From: CAZILN01 sp964540005
Lineage (GTDB): Bacteria; Bacteroidota; Bacteroidia; Bacteroidales; SM23-62
Direction: 5' to 3'
DNA length: 20,314 nt
NCBI GenBank assembly: GCA_964540005.1
Contig: CAZILN010000431.1
Span: 1-20,314, forward strand
Part shown: one piece after another, positions 8,924 through 15,449 of the stretch
Layout of the letters: each line of letters starts with the position of its first letter
Position numbering within the stretch: position 1 is the stretch's first letter
Translations under genes and position numbers: made by a program
The notes under the pieces: model-generated
The model's database searches: none
Told to the model about the DNA's origin: nothing
The model's input: the letters and a program-made list of their open reading frames with translations, nothing else

Positions 8924-8931
8924 CAAAAATA
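8924..8931 (-). promoter_or_regulatory. Candidate Bacteroidetes -7 box for asnS
   Basis: On the minus strand the octamer TATTTTTG fits TAnnTTTG exactly. It would place transcription start about 10-20 nt ahead of the ATG at 8899. No good -33 TTG element is seen 19-21 nt upstream, so this is a single-box match. Confidence 0.35.
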
Positions 8932-9029
8932 GTATTTAAATGTCGTAATCTATTATGAATCCTTATGACTGGCCAGGGTTATTTTAAAAGATTAAAATTT
9001 CATAAATTTATAACTTGAATGATCTAATT

Positions 9030-9887
9030 ATGGATACGCAGAACAGAAACACCATTTTAGTAACCTGGGACAATACTGATGTCTCCGAATTTGCGTTGCA
9101 GCATGCAATAAGAATTGGCAATATTGTTGAGAATAATATTCGCCTGATACATGTAGTCGATCAGCATCACAAGGTCCCTCTGGAAGAGGAAGAAAAGGAA
9201 TTTGCCAAAACAGTATCAGAGCTGAGTTCACAGCATTCGGTTCCACTCGGGGGAGTGGTATTGAAAGGAAAAATAACTAAAGTCATCTCAGAATATGCCA
9301 ATGATTCTGATGCCAGCATGGTTATTATGGGTACGCATGGAATTAAGGGTATGCAGAAGATTACCGGAAGCTGGGCTTTAAAGGTTATTGTCGGATCGAC
9401 CATTCCCTTTATTGTTGTACAGGACAAACCACATAGCAGCGAGAGGTATAATAGTATAGTTTTTCCAATAGATTTCAAATCAGAAAACAAAGAGAAACTT
9501 CAGTGGGCGATTTTCCTGGGTAAGTACTTCGATTCTAAAATATTTTTATTCAAAGCACCCATTAGCGATAAATCACTGCAAAAAAAGATCAATATCAATC
9601 TTAATTTTGCAATGAAGTTCCTGATCAAGAATAATATCTTATATGAAATACATACCGGCACAAAAGCTTCGCGCTTCCCTGATGAGACTATTGAATTTGC
9701 ACAGAAAATAAACGCTGACCTGATCATTATCACCACAACAAAGTTCATTAACTTTACAGATTACATGCTCGGGGCACAGGAACAGTATATAATTGCAAAT
9801 AGTTCAAAAATCCCGATTATGTGTGTAAATCCCAGGGCATCATTTGCCTCAATGGGGCAGTTTATGTTTGGAAGCACACAGCCGTAG
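9030..9887 (+). CDS. Universal stress protein with two tandem Usp domains
   Basis: From the ATG at 9030 the protein is 285 residues; a TTG at 9015 would add five. Domain 1 (about 5-131) has the Usp fold pattern: NTILVTWDNTDVSEFALQHA, then SMVIMGTHGIKG, ITGSWALKVI and IPFIVVQ. Residues 101-114 (GTHG, then GS) resemble the ATP-binding G2xG9xG(S/T) motif but with eight instead of nine residues before GS. Domain 2 (about 143-275) starts NSIVFPIDF and ends IPIMCVNP, and its ATP motif is replaced by TTTKFINFTDYMLGAQEQYI, so it probably binds no nucleotide. It is cytosolic, probably a stress or energy-state sensor; the partner is unknown. The stop codon lies at the foot of the hairpin that follows. 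Confidence 0.88.
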   Translation: MDTQNRNTILVTWDNTDVSEFALQHAIRIGNIVENNIRLIHVVDQHHKVPLEEEEKEFAKTVSELSSQHSVPLGGVVLKGKITKVISEYANDSDASMVIMGTHGIKGMQKITGSWALKVIVGSTIPFIVVQDKPHSSERYNSIVFPIDFKSENKEKLQWAIFLGKYFDSKIFLFKAPISDKSLQKKININLNFAMKFLIKNNILYEIHTGTKASRFPDETIEFAQKINADLIIITTTKFINFTDYMLGAQEQYIIANSSKIPIMCVNPRASFASMGQFMFGSTQP

Positions 9888-9890
9888 GGT

Positions 9891-9956
9891 ATAAGGGTAT
9901 ATATTATACAGCTACACAGCTGACGCGATGTCAGGCTGCATAATATATACCCTTAT
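9891..9956. repeat. Long inverted repeat / hairpin between convergent genes
   Basis: The arms are 9891-9912 and 9935-9956 (22 nt each). They pair with one mismatch: ATAAGGGTATATATTAT pairs with ATAATATATACCCTTAT, followed by CAGC with GCTG. The inner part holds a second stem, CTGAC and GTCAG, around the loop GCGAT. It starts 4 bp after the stress-protein stop codon and lies tail-to-tail with the TPR gene, so it could act as a two-way transcription terminator or be a palindromic REP/MITE-like element. Confidence 0.85.
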
Positions 9957-9966
9957 TACGTCGGTA
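9903..9966. repeat. 64-bp direct repeat, copy 1
   Basis: Read base by base, 9903-9966 is identical to 9977-10040, with a 10-bp spacer (TAGAAAAAGA). This copy contains the inner hairpin and right arm of the inverted repeat; the left arm starts 12 bp earlier. Confidence 0.95.
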
Positions 9967-9976
9967 TAGAAAAAGA

Positions 9977-10040
9977 ATTATACAGCTACACAGCTGACGC
10001 GATGTCAGGCTGCATAATATATACCCTTATTACGTCGGTA
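9977..10040. repeat. 64-bp direct repeat, copy 2
   Basis: This is identical to 9903-9966. The left flank differs, so only ATTATACAGC of the outer left arm is present and the hairpin here has a shorter outer stem (about ten pairs plus the inner stem). It ends 21 bp before the stop codon end of the TPR gene. Confidence 0.95.
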
Positions 10041-10061
10041 AAAGAAGAAGAAAATATTGGT

Positions 10062-11042
10062 TTATTGGCAGTTGAGGACGTTTTCCATTTTATATCTGGC
10101 TGAATTCTCATAAGGTTCTACCAGGCAGTTGCTGAATGCTTCGCAAGCTTTCTCATATTCTACGTTACCAACATAGGCATTACCCAGTTCAAACCAGATC
10201 CTGGGTTTCCTCTCTTCATCCGTTTCAAAGTCCAAAGCTTTTTGTGCATTCTCCAAAGCCTTGTCATATTCCAGGTCCTTGTTATAAATACGAGCCATAT
10301 AATAGTATGGATCAGAAAATTCACTGTCATACTCAAGGGATTTATTTGCCATCTCAAATACAGCAGTGTAATCCTCAGCATTGAAGGCTATTGCAGCCTT
10401 ATCCCGATAATAGTTCCGAAGATATATGGAAGCCGCCTCGATGTATTTATCATCTTCAGGACTCTGACCGATCTCTAAAGTCTTGGTAAATAGTTCAACC
10501 ATCTTATCATCTTCATTGGTTTTCCTGTATACCATTCCCTTACCATAATAGGCCCTGGTATAATTAGGAATACCTTCAATGGCCTTGTCAAAACTCATGA
10601 TGGCATCCTCATATTCCTCATTCTTAAGGTGGTCATTACCTTTCACATAATACAGCTGTGGAATGTATTTTTCAGATTTTGATTTTATATCATCATTCCC
10701 GTATTTATCACATGCGACCACAGCATCCTCAAATTTAACAATGGCCCCGCTTATATCCTTTGCTTTATACAGATCCATAGCAATCCTGTAATGAAGTGCT
10801 GGTATCTGGGCCTGGGCGTTGGTTTTCATCTCATCACCTTCCGTGCCGAGTTGAGTGGCCAGTTCAATACACTCTTCAAATTTCGTAATAGCTTCTTCGA
10901 AAGTTCCACCATTTACCAGCTCGGCCCCAGCATTAAATGCTTCAATGACTTCGGTAATTGTTTGTGCCTGCAAGAATGCAGATGAACTTACAATTATCGA
11001 AATCATTAATCCTTTCATAATTTGCTTGTTTATTTTTTTCAT
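10062..11042 (-). CDS. Exported tetratricopeptide repeat protein
   Basis: A 326-residue protein with a signal peptide (hydrophobic 11-25, likely cleavage after LQA at 26). The rest is helical, with several TPR units: TFEEAITKFEECIELA, ALHYRIAMDLYKAKDISGAI, LYYVKGNDHLKNEEYEDAIM, TRAYYGKGMVYRKTNEDDKM, YYYMARIYNKDLEYDKALEN and IWFELGNAYVGNVEYEKACE. TPR arrays are protein-binding scaffolds, here probably in the periplasm; no enzymatic domain is seen. The start is the ATG at 11042; the Met at residue 9 would also leave a usable signal peptide. It stands alone, tail-to-tail with the stress protein. A CAAAAATA octamer at 11130-11137 (TATTTTTG on its strand) is a weak promoter candidate. Confidence 0.85.
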   Translation of the reverse strand: MKKINKQIMKGLMISIIVSSSAFLQAQTITEVIEAFNAGAELVNGGTFEEAITKFEECIELATQLGTEGDEMKTNAQAQIPALHYRIAMDLYKAKDISGAIVKFEDAVVACDKYGNDDIKSKSEKYIPQLYYVKGNDHLKNEEYEDAIMSFDKAIEGIPNYTRAYYGKGMVYRKTNEDDKMVELFTKTLEIGQSPEDDKYIEAASIYLRNYYRDKAAIAFNAEDYTAVFEMANKSLEYDSEFSDPYYYMARIYNKDLEYDKALENAQKALDFETDEERKPRIWFELGNAYVGNVEYEKACEAFSNCLVEPYENSARYKMENVLNCQ

Positions 11043-11258
11043 AATAAATGGGATTAATTTCTATTTCCTTATAAATTATTCTCCTGTATTAATATCCTGT
11101 AATGCAATAAATAGTAAAAAGTCAAATGGCAAAAATAAAAAAAATCAGGATATTAAAAACTTTCGCAGCAAAAACCACCCTATCAGAAGATTAATGTGCT
11201 GTCGGATCGCCCTGATTCATTATAATTCACCTATTTTTGTTCAAAAACCATTCCAAAC
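11043..11258. other. AT-rich intergenic region between divergent units
   Basis: No convincing coding frame is seen. It contains two octamers matching the Bacteroidetes -7 consensus: TATTTTTG at 11130-11137 on the minus strand, facing the TPR gene, and TATTTTTG at 11232-11239 on the plus strand, 19 bp before the ATG of the putP relic. Neither has a clear -33 TTTG at the right distance. Confidence 0.3.
11232..11239 (+). promoter_or_regulatory. Candidate -7 box of the decayed putP gene
   Basis: TATTTTTG matches TAnnTTTG and ends 19 bp before the ATG at 11259, a normal distance in this phylum. It suggests that the relic still carries its original 5' end. No -33 element was recognised. Confidence 0.3.
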
Positions 11259-11542
11259 ATGAAATTTGAGATCCTGCTTCCCTTCAGCATCTATTTTCTG
11301 CTGGCTTCAATTTTAGCTGCTATAATGTCCACGGCTGATTCCCAGCTTCTTGTTGCTGCTTCCAGCATTAGACCTTGTTTTCTGGTTTGTTCTTTTTGCC
11401 TGGGCCGGACTTGGTGCTGCTATTGATCCGACATCCATCCTGGCACTTTCCTGGAAAAAAACTTCATCAGCCGGGATTATTGCCGGCTTTTGCACTGGCA
11501 TTTATCTGTACTATCGTGTTCAGCCTGATCTTTAATGACTGA
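11259..11542 (+). pseudogene. Multiply deleted relic of a PutP-type sodium/proline symporter
   Basis: Three fragments in different frames match separate parts of SSS-family symporters in the right order. Frame A starts at ATG 11259 with MKFEILLPFSIYFLL, like the family N-terminus, then continues directly as ASILAAIMSTADSQLLVAAS, the family signature from the middle of the protein. Frame B (about 11365-11475) reads LVLFAWAGLGAAIDPT-like sequence (VLFAWAGLGAAIDPTSILAL) and then WKKTSSAGIIAG, matching a later part. Frame C (to TGA 11540-11542) gives LPAFALAFICTIVFSLIFND, like the C-terminus. About 280 bp remain of a gene that is usually near 1.5 kb. No single frame can make a transporter. gldA begins 49 bp downstream. 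Confidence 0.75.
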
Positions 11543-11564
11543 TTACATATCGCTCTAAAAATCT

Positions 11565-11572
11565 TACATTTG
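11565..11572 (+). promoter_or_regulatory. Candidate -7 box for gldA
   Basis: TACATTTG fits TAnnTTTG and ends 19 bp before the TTG start at 11592, giving a short leader. No convincing -33 element lies 19-21 nt upstream. The position supports the TTG start. Confidence 0.35.
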
Positions 11573-11591
11573 TTCATTAAAATTTCTCGAT

Positions 11592-12503
11592 TTGTCAATA
11601 TCAGTAAAAAATATTTCAAAAAAATACGGAGACCAGCTAGCCCTTGACAATATAAGCCTGGAGATCAGCAAGGGTGAAATAGCAGGTCTTATCGGTCCCA
11701 ATGGCGCCGGTAAATCTACTCTGATGAAAATAATCACCGGCTTTCTGCCACCATCTTCCGGCGAGGTATCTGTATCAGGGATGAATGTAGTAGAAAACTC
11801 GCTGAAAATCAGGAAGCTGATAGGATACTTGCCCGAACATAATCCCCTCTATCCTGAAATGTATATCAGGGAGTACTTATTGTATGTAGCCGGACTGTAC
11901 AGGTTGTCCAACAAGGGGTCAGCCCGCGTATCTCAGATTATCGAACAGACCGGATTGAAAGGAGAACTTAAGAAAAAAATAGGAGCCCTTTCCAAGGGTT
12001 ACAGGCAAAGAGTTGGCCTGGCTCAGGCGCTGGTACATGATCCTGAAGTACTGATACTTGACGAACCTACATCCGGACTGGACCCCAACCAGATTGTTGA
12101 GATCCGTGAGCTTATCAGGGAATCAGGGAAAGAAAAAACCATCATATTATCCACACATATTATGCAGGAAGTTGAAGCTATCTGCAGCCGGGTCCTTATT
12201 ATCAACAAGGGTATTATTGTCGCAGATAATACTTCAGACACATTAACTTCAGGAATAAATGCAGGGTTTCAGACCATTCTGGTTGAATTTGACAATGAAG
12301 TAGCAGAAGAAAAGATACAAAGCCTTGACAGGGTGGATAGGGTATTGAATCTTAAGGATAATAACTGGTTGATTCAGACCGGTCAGGACCATGATCTGCG
12401 TGGAGATATTTTTGAATTTGCTGTCCGTGAAGGACTGAAGGTCCTTTCCCTTCAAAAACAGGAGAAATCCCTGGAAGAGGTTTTCAGATTGCTAACGGAA
12501 TGA
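11592..12503 (+). CDS. gldA: ABC transporter ATP-binding protein, GldA-like
   Basis: A 303-residue ABC ATPase starting with TTG (MSISVKNISKKYGDQLALDN). It has Walker A GPNGAGKST (35-43), a GYLPEHNPLYPEMYIREYL segment, signature LSKGYRQRV (133-141), Walker B LILDEPTSGLDP (154-165) and the H-loop STH (H189). The GYLPEHNPLY stretch, the total length and the ~85-residue C-terminal extension ending LQKQEKSLEEVFRLLTE fit the GldA family. In Flavobacterium GldA works with the GldF/GldG membrane parts in an ABC transporter required for gliding; the substrate is unknown. No gldF or gldG is next to it here, so the permease must be elsewhere or the name is only family-level. The next gene, metK, is 104 bp away. 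Confidence 0.8.
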   Translation: MSISVKNISKKYGDQLALDNISLEISKGEIAGLIGPNGAGKSTLMKIITGFLPPSSGEVSVSGMNVVENSLKIRKLIGYLPEHNPLYPEMYIREYLLYVAGLYRLSNKGSARVSQIIEQTGLKGELKKKIGALSKGYRQRVGLAQALVHDPEVLILDEPTSGLDPNQIVEIRELIRESGKEKTIILSTHIMQEVEAICSRVLIINKGIIVADNTSDTLTSGINAGFQTILVEFDNEVAEEKIQSLDRVDRVLNLKDNNWLIQTGQDHDLRGDIFEFAVREGLKVLSLQKQEKSLEEVFRLLTE

Positions 12504-12507
12504 TGAT

Positions 12508-12515
12508 TAAATTTG
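12508..12515 (+). promoter_or_regulatory. Weak candidate -7 box ahead of metK
   Basis: TAAATTTG fits TAnnTTTG just after the gldA stop and would give a leader of about 85 nt for metK. No TTG is found at the preferred -33 spacing. A short inverted repeat, ATCCA and TGGAT (12527-12542), lies in the leader; I give it little weight. Confidence 0.22.
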
Positions 12516-12607
12516 TGATTGCACGATCCAGGTTTTTGGATTTATGATGCATAATTCTTTACTTCGTTAACTTTTTTATACAATATAATTAACTAAAATA
12601 TTCTGTA

Positions 12608-13876
12608 GTGAAATACTTATTTACCTCTGAATCCGTTTCGGAAGGACACCCGGATAAAGTAGCCGATCAGATATCAGATGCACTGCTCGATGAATTCCTG
12701 CGCAGGGACCCGGATTCCAAAGTGGCCATTGAAACCATGGTAACTACCGGGCTGGTTGTTTTAAGCGGAGAAGTCAATACAAATTCATATGTTGATGTAC
12801 AGCAAATAGCCCGAAATGTAATAAGACAGATAGGATATACCGAGGCTGCATATATGTTCGATGCTGACTCGTGCGGGGTCATCTCCACCATCCATGAACA
12901 ATCCCCGGATATCAGGCAGGGTGTTGTCAGGGAAAGTGCGCTTGCCCAGGGAGCCGGTGACCAGGGAATGATGTTCGGATTCGCATGCAAGGAAACCGAT
13001 GATTACATGCCTCTCGCTTCAGATCTTTCACATTTACTGCTTCAAGAATTATCCGCTATCAGGAAAGAAGGAAAGCAGATGATCTACCTCAGACCCGACT
13101 CAAAATCACAGGTAACCATAGAATACAGCCAGGATAATAAACCTTTAAAGGTACACACCATGGTTGTTTCTACTCAACATGACCAATTTATTGATGATGA
13201 TGAAAAAATGCTGTTACAGATCAAATCAGATGTTCTGAACATCCTGATACCACGTGTCAGGGAGAAGCTTCCTGCCAGGATAAAAGATCTGTTTACTGAC
13301 AACCTCATCCTTCATGTAAATCCCACGGGAAAATTCGTTATTGGTGGACCGCATGGCGATACCGGACTTACTGGGAGGAAAATTATTGTTGATACATACG
13401 GAGGCAGGGGAGCCCACGGAGGAGGGGCCTTTTCAGGAAAGGATCCTTCAAAGGTCGACAGATCTGCTGCCTATGCAATGAGGCATGTGGCCAAGAACCT
13501 TGTAGCTGCAGGCATTGCTGAGGAAGTCCTGGTACAGGTTGCTTACGCCATCGGAGTGGCCAATCCCCTTGGATTATTTGTAAACACTTTTGGTACATCC
13601 AATACTGATGTAAGTGACGGGGATATAACAGAAAAACTCATGAAAATATTCGATCTCAGACCAGCAGCTATAATTGAAAGCTATGGATTGAAAAATCCCA
13701 TCTATCTTCCTACCGCATCATACGGGCATATGGGCAGGACCAGTTACAGGGATAAGGTAGAGATCATTAAAAACTCTAACAGTGAGATGGAAGAGCGATC
13801 CATGAAAGAAGTTGATTTCTTTGCATGGGAAAAACTCGACCGTGTTGATGAGCTGAGGAAAGAATTTAAATTGTAA
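12608..13876 (+). CDS. metK: S-adenosylmethionine synthase
   Basis: Makes S-adenosylmethionine from methionine and ATP. The 422-residue protein starts with GTG and shows the family signatures: TSESVSEGHPDKVADQISDA at the N-terminus, GAGDQGMMFGFACKET (first signature hexapeptide region), GGPHGDTGLTGRKIIVDTYGG and GGGAFSGKDPSKVDRSAAY (ATP and phosphate loops). It is some 40 residues longer than the E. coli enzyme, mostly through internal loops and the C-terminal part, as is common in Bacteroidota. The GTG is well placed because conserved MKYLFTSESV sequence begins there. I see no SAM riboswitch in the 104 bp upstream. It is convergent with the following outer-membrane gene, with only 9 bp between them. 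Confidence 0.97.
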   Translation: MKYLFTSESVSEGHPDKVADQISDALLDEFLRRDPDSKVAIETMVTTGLVVLSGEVNTNSYVDVQQIARNVIRQIGYTEAAYMFDADSCGVISTIHEQSPDIRQGVVRESALAQGAGDQGMMFGFACKETDDYMPLASDLSHLLLQELSAIRKEGKQMIYLRPDSKSQVTIEYSQDNKPLKVHTMVVSTQHDQFIDDDEKMLLQIKSDVLNILIPRVREKLPARIKDLFTDNLILHVNPTGKFVIGGPHGDTGLTGRKIIVDTYGGRGAHGGGAFSGKDPSKVDRSAAYAMRHVAKNLVAAGIAEEVLVQVAYAIGVANPLGLFVNTFGTSNTDVSDGDITEKLMKIFDLRPAAIIESYGLKNPIYLPTASYGHMGRTSYRDKVEIIKNSNSEMEERSMKEVDFFAWEKLDRVDELRKEFKL

Positions 13877-13883
13877 CCCGTAC

Positions 13884-13900
13884 AGCTATATTTTATAGCT
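13884..13900. terminator. Possible bidirectional hairpin terminator
   Basis: A perfect 7-bp stem (AGCTATA and TATAGCT) with a TTT loop lies between convergent metK and the outer-membrane protein gene, overlapping the last codons of the latter. The stem is AT-rich and there is no long T tail, so function is only suggested by its position. Confidence 0.3.
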
Positions 13901-14617
13901 CAATCCTATCCGTAAATTAAATTTCCCGGGAGGAATGTCACCAATTAACCTTGAGGTCCGTCTTTGATTAATTATTAAAGTTGGATTATCCACACGCACT
14001 GAATTTAGTTTGAAATCATACAGCCCGAGAGGCAGATTCAGATCAAGGCTGAATTTTTCTCCCAGTTTGATTTCCATTCCAGGTGTTGCTGCCATTAATA
14101 GCCCAAGATCAAGTTCCCAGACAGGATAACTAAGTGAAAAGTAAGGATGATAATTTGACATATCGCAAAACAGCTGGATAGCAGGTCCTACGTAGGGCCT
14201 GAGTATTTTATCCGACCGGAAGTAGTAGATGTACTGATACCCCAGGGTTGACTGAAATGCAGTGGATATTCCCCCGCTTTCCAACCGGGTAAGATCTCCT
14301 TCAATTATATTTTCCTGAACATCCTGCCTGCGGAACCTAAACGGCATCAACTCAAACTGATGGCTCGTCCTGCCTGTTTGAATCATCTCCAGTGCAACAG
14401 AAAAAATGCCCAGATCAAGATCTTTACGCTCCTCAATATAGCTCTGACCGGGATCCAGGGAGCCACTGTATGTATTATCCGATGAACGTTCATAAATACT
14501 ATTCATGTGTAGTTTAAGCTTTAATTTGCCCGGGACAGCATGTTCCTGGGCATTTAAAGGGAGATTCAGTATCACTATGAAGATCAATGGGGAAACTTTT
14601 ATAATTCGGAGTTTCAT
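13886..14617 (-). CDS. Putative outer-membrane beta-barrel protein, unrecognised family
   Basis: A 243-residue protein with a signal peptide (hydrophobic 9-22, likely cleavage after LNA at 23). The mature part has alternating hydrophobic and polar strands: YSGSLDPGQSYIEERKDLDL, FSVALEMIQTGRTSHQFELM, STLGYQYIYYFRSDKILRPY, VGPAIQLFCD and a last strand, KFNLRIGLSYKI, ending in a residue pattern typical of barrel proteins. I recognise no family motif; it resembles the general class of small Bacteroidota barrels annotated as hypothetical. It starts at ATG 14617, divergent from the UpxY-like gene 152 bp away, and is otherwise a single gene. Confidence 0.65.
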   Translation of the reverse strand: MKLRIIKVSPLIFIVILNLPLNAQEHAVPGKLKLKLHMNSIYERSSDNTYSGSLDPGQSYIEERKDLDLGIFSVALEMIQTGRTSHQFELMPFRFRRQDVQENIIEGDLTRLESGGISTAFQSTLGYQYIYYFRSDKILRPYVGPAIQLFCDMSNYHPYFSLSYPVWELDLGLLMAATPGMEIKLGEKFSLDLNLPLGLYDFKLNSVRVDNPTLIINQRRTSRLIGDIPPGKFNLRIGLSYKI

Positions 14618-14727
14618 TGGATTACAGGGTTGGTGATTGCAGGAAAAACGCCTCGGCTGTAATAATATTGCCTGTAATAATTGCTTTTGTCACCGTTCCC
14701 ATAAATCTCAACAATTTTTGATCAGAC

Positions 14728-14758
14728 TTGCCGCCGATGTGAACAATTATTAATTTTG
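14728..14758 (+). promoter_or_regulatory. Candidate promoter of the polysaccharide locus
   Basis: A -33-like cTTG (14728-14730) is followed after 20 bp by TAATTTTG (14751-14758), a full match to TAnnTTTG with the usual Bacteroidetes spacing. Transcription would start only a few bases before the ATG at 14770, which makes the in-frame ATG at 14782 a serious alternative start. Just upstream, a short imperfect tandem repeat (CTGTAATAATATTGC, CTGTAATAATTGC at 14657-14684) might be a regulator site. Confidence 0.5.
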
Positions 14759-14769
14759 CCAATCACATA

Positions 14770-15279
14770 ATGACAGCTGATATGAAAGGGAAAAAGTGGT
14801 ATGCTTTGTATACTAAGCCACGATGGGAAAAGAAGGTGGTTCAATTGCTTGACGAAAAGCGAATAGAGAATTACCTTCCCTTACAGAAAATACTCAAGCA
14901 ATGGAGTGACCGCAGGAAATGGGTCAGAGAGCCTTTATTCAGATCTTATGTTTTTGTCTTCATTAACCAGGAAGAGTATTTATCCACCCTGCAAACTTCA
15001 GGCGTGGTGAAATTTGTGACTTTTGAGGGGAAGGCGGTTTCCATCCCACCCATTCAGATCGAAGCCATTAAAACCTTTGTGGAAACAGGAGAGGACCTGT
15101 TAACTGAGTCTGTGGAAATGAAAGTAGGCGATAAAGTGAAAGTTATCCGCGGACCACTGAAAGGACTTGAGGGAAAACTAGTAAGAATTTCTGAAAAAAA
15201 ACGCGTGAGGGTCATGATCGAAGGCATACAGCAATCCCTGCATCTAAGGATACCTGTGTCCTATCTTGAGGTACTTTAA
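14770..15279 (+). CDS. UpxY-like NusG-family transcription antiterminator
   Basis: A 169-residue protein with the NusG N-terminal domain: KKWYALYTKPRWEKKVVQLL, IENYLPLQK, WSDRRKWVREPLFRSYVFV and GVVKFVTFEGK. It ends with a KOW domain (KVGDKVKVIRGPLKGLEGKL, residues 118-137, and the following strand). Members of this group in Bacteroides (UpxY) bind RNA polymerase and stop early termination in the capsule operon that they head. It is the first gene of a plus-strand polysaccharide locus, which fits that role. The start is ATG 14770, or ATG 14782 four codons in, which better fits the promoter position. The 161 bp after it, before the sugar transferase, hold no gene and no hairpin that I could recognise. 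Confidence 0.88.
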   Translation: MTADMKGKKWYALYTKPRWEKKVVQLLDEKRIENYLPLQKILKQWSDRRKWVREPLFRSYVFVFINQEEYLSTLQTSGVVKFVTFEGKAVSIPPIQIEAIKTFVETGEDLLTESVEMKVGDKVKVIRGPLKGLEGKLVRISEKKRVRVMIEGIQQSLHLRIPVSYLEVL

Positions 15280-15449
15280 TTTTTACAGGACTTCATCTTT
15301 CCCATACATTTCTTTGCAGTTACCGGTCAGCATACTACAGTTTACAATCCCATCAGTATCATATTAATTAATTTCACCATGCAACTTATTATACTTAAGG
15401 TCATGTCATATTACGGGAGATATTTGTAAATTCGCTGGTTTTGTTTAAA

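Noticed and set aside
8897..8926. Nine-residue TTG extension of asnS
   Set aside because: The TTG lies in the promoter-like -7 box, and the ATG at 8899 gives the usual AsnRS length.
9935..9960. dif-like or attC-like recombination site in the hairpin
   Set aside because: The GCATAAT-TATA stretch faintly recalls a Xer site, but the second half-site does not match, and no GTTRRRY core typical of attC is present.
9903..10040. CRISPR array
   Set aside because: There are only two 64-bp units with a 10-bp AT-rich spacer and no cas genes.
10855..11262. 135-codon plus-strand ORF over the TPR gene start
   Set aside because: It is antisense to a clear TPR coding sequence and runs into AT-rich spacer; low-complexity product.
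11441..11457. Sigma-54 -24 element (TGGCAC)
   Set aside because: The -12 part is TGGAA rather than TTGCA/T and the site lies in the putP relic coding sequence.
12504..12607. Possible SAM riboswitch upstream of metK
   Set aside because: Only 104 bp are available, AT-rich, with one weak 5-bp hairpin and none of the conserved SAM-I core sequence.
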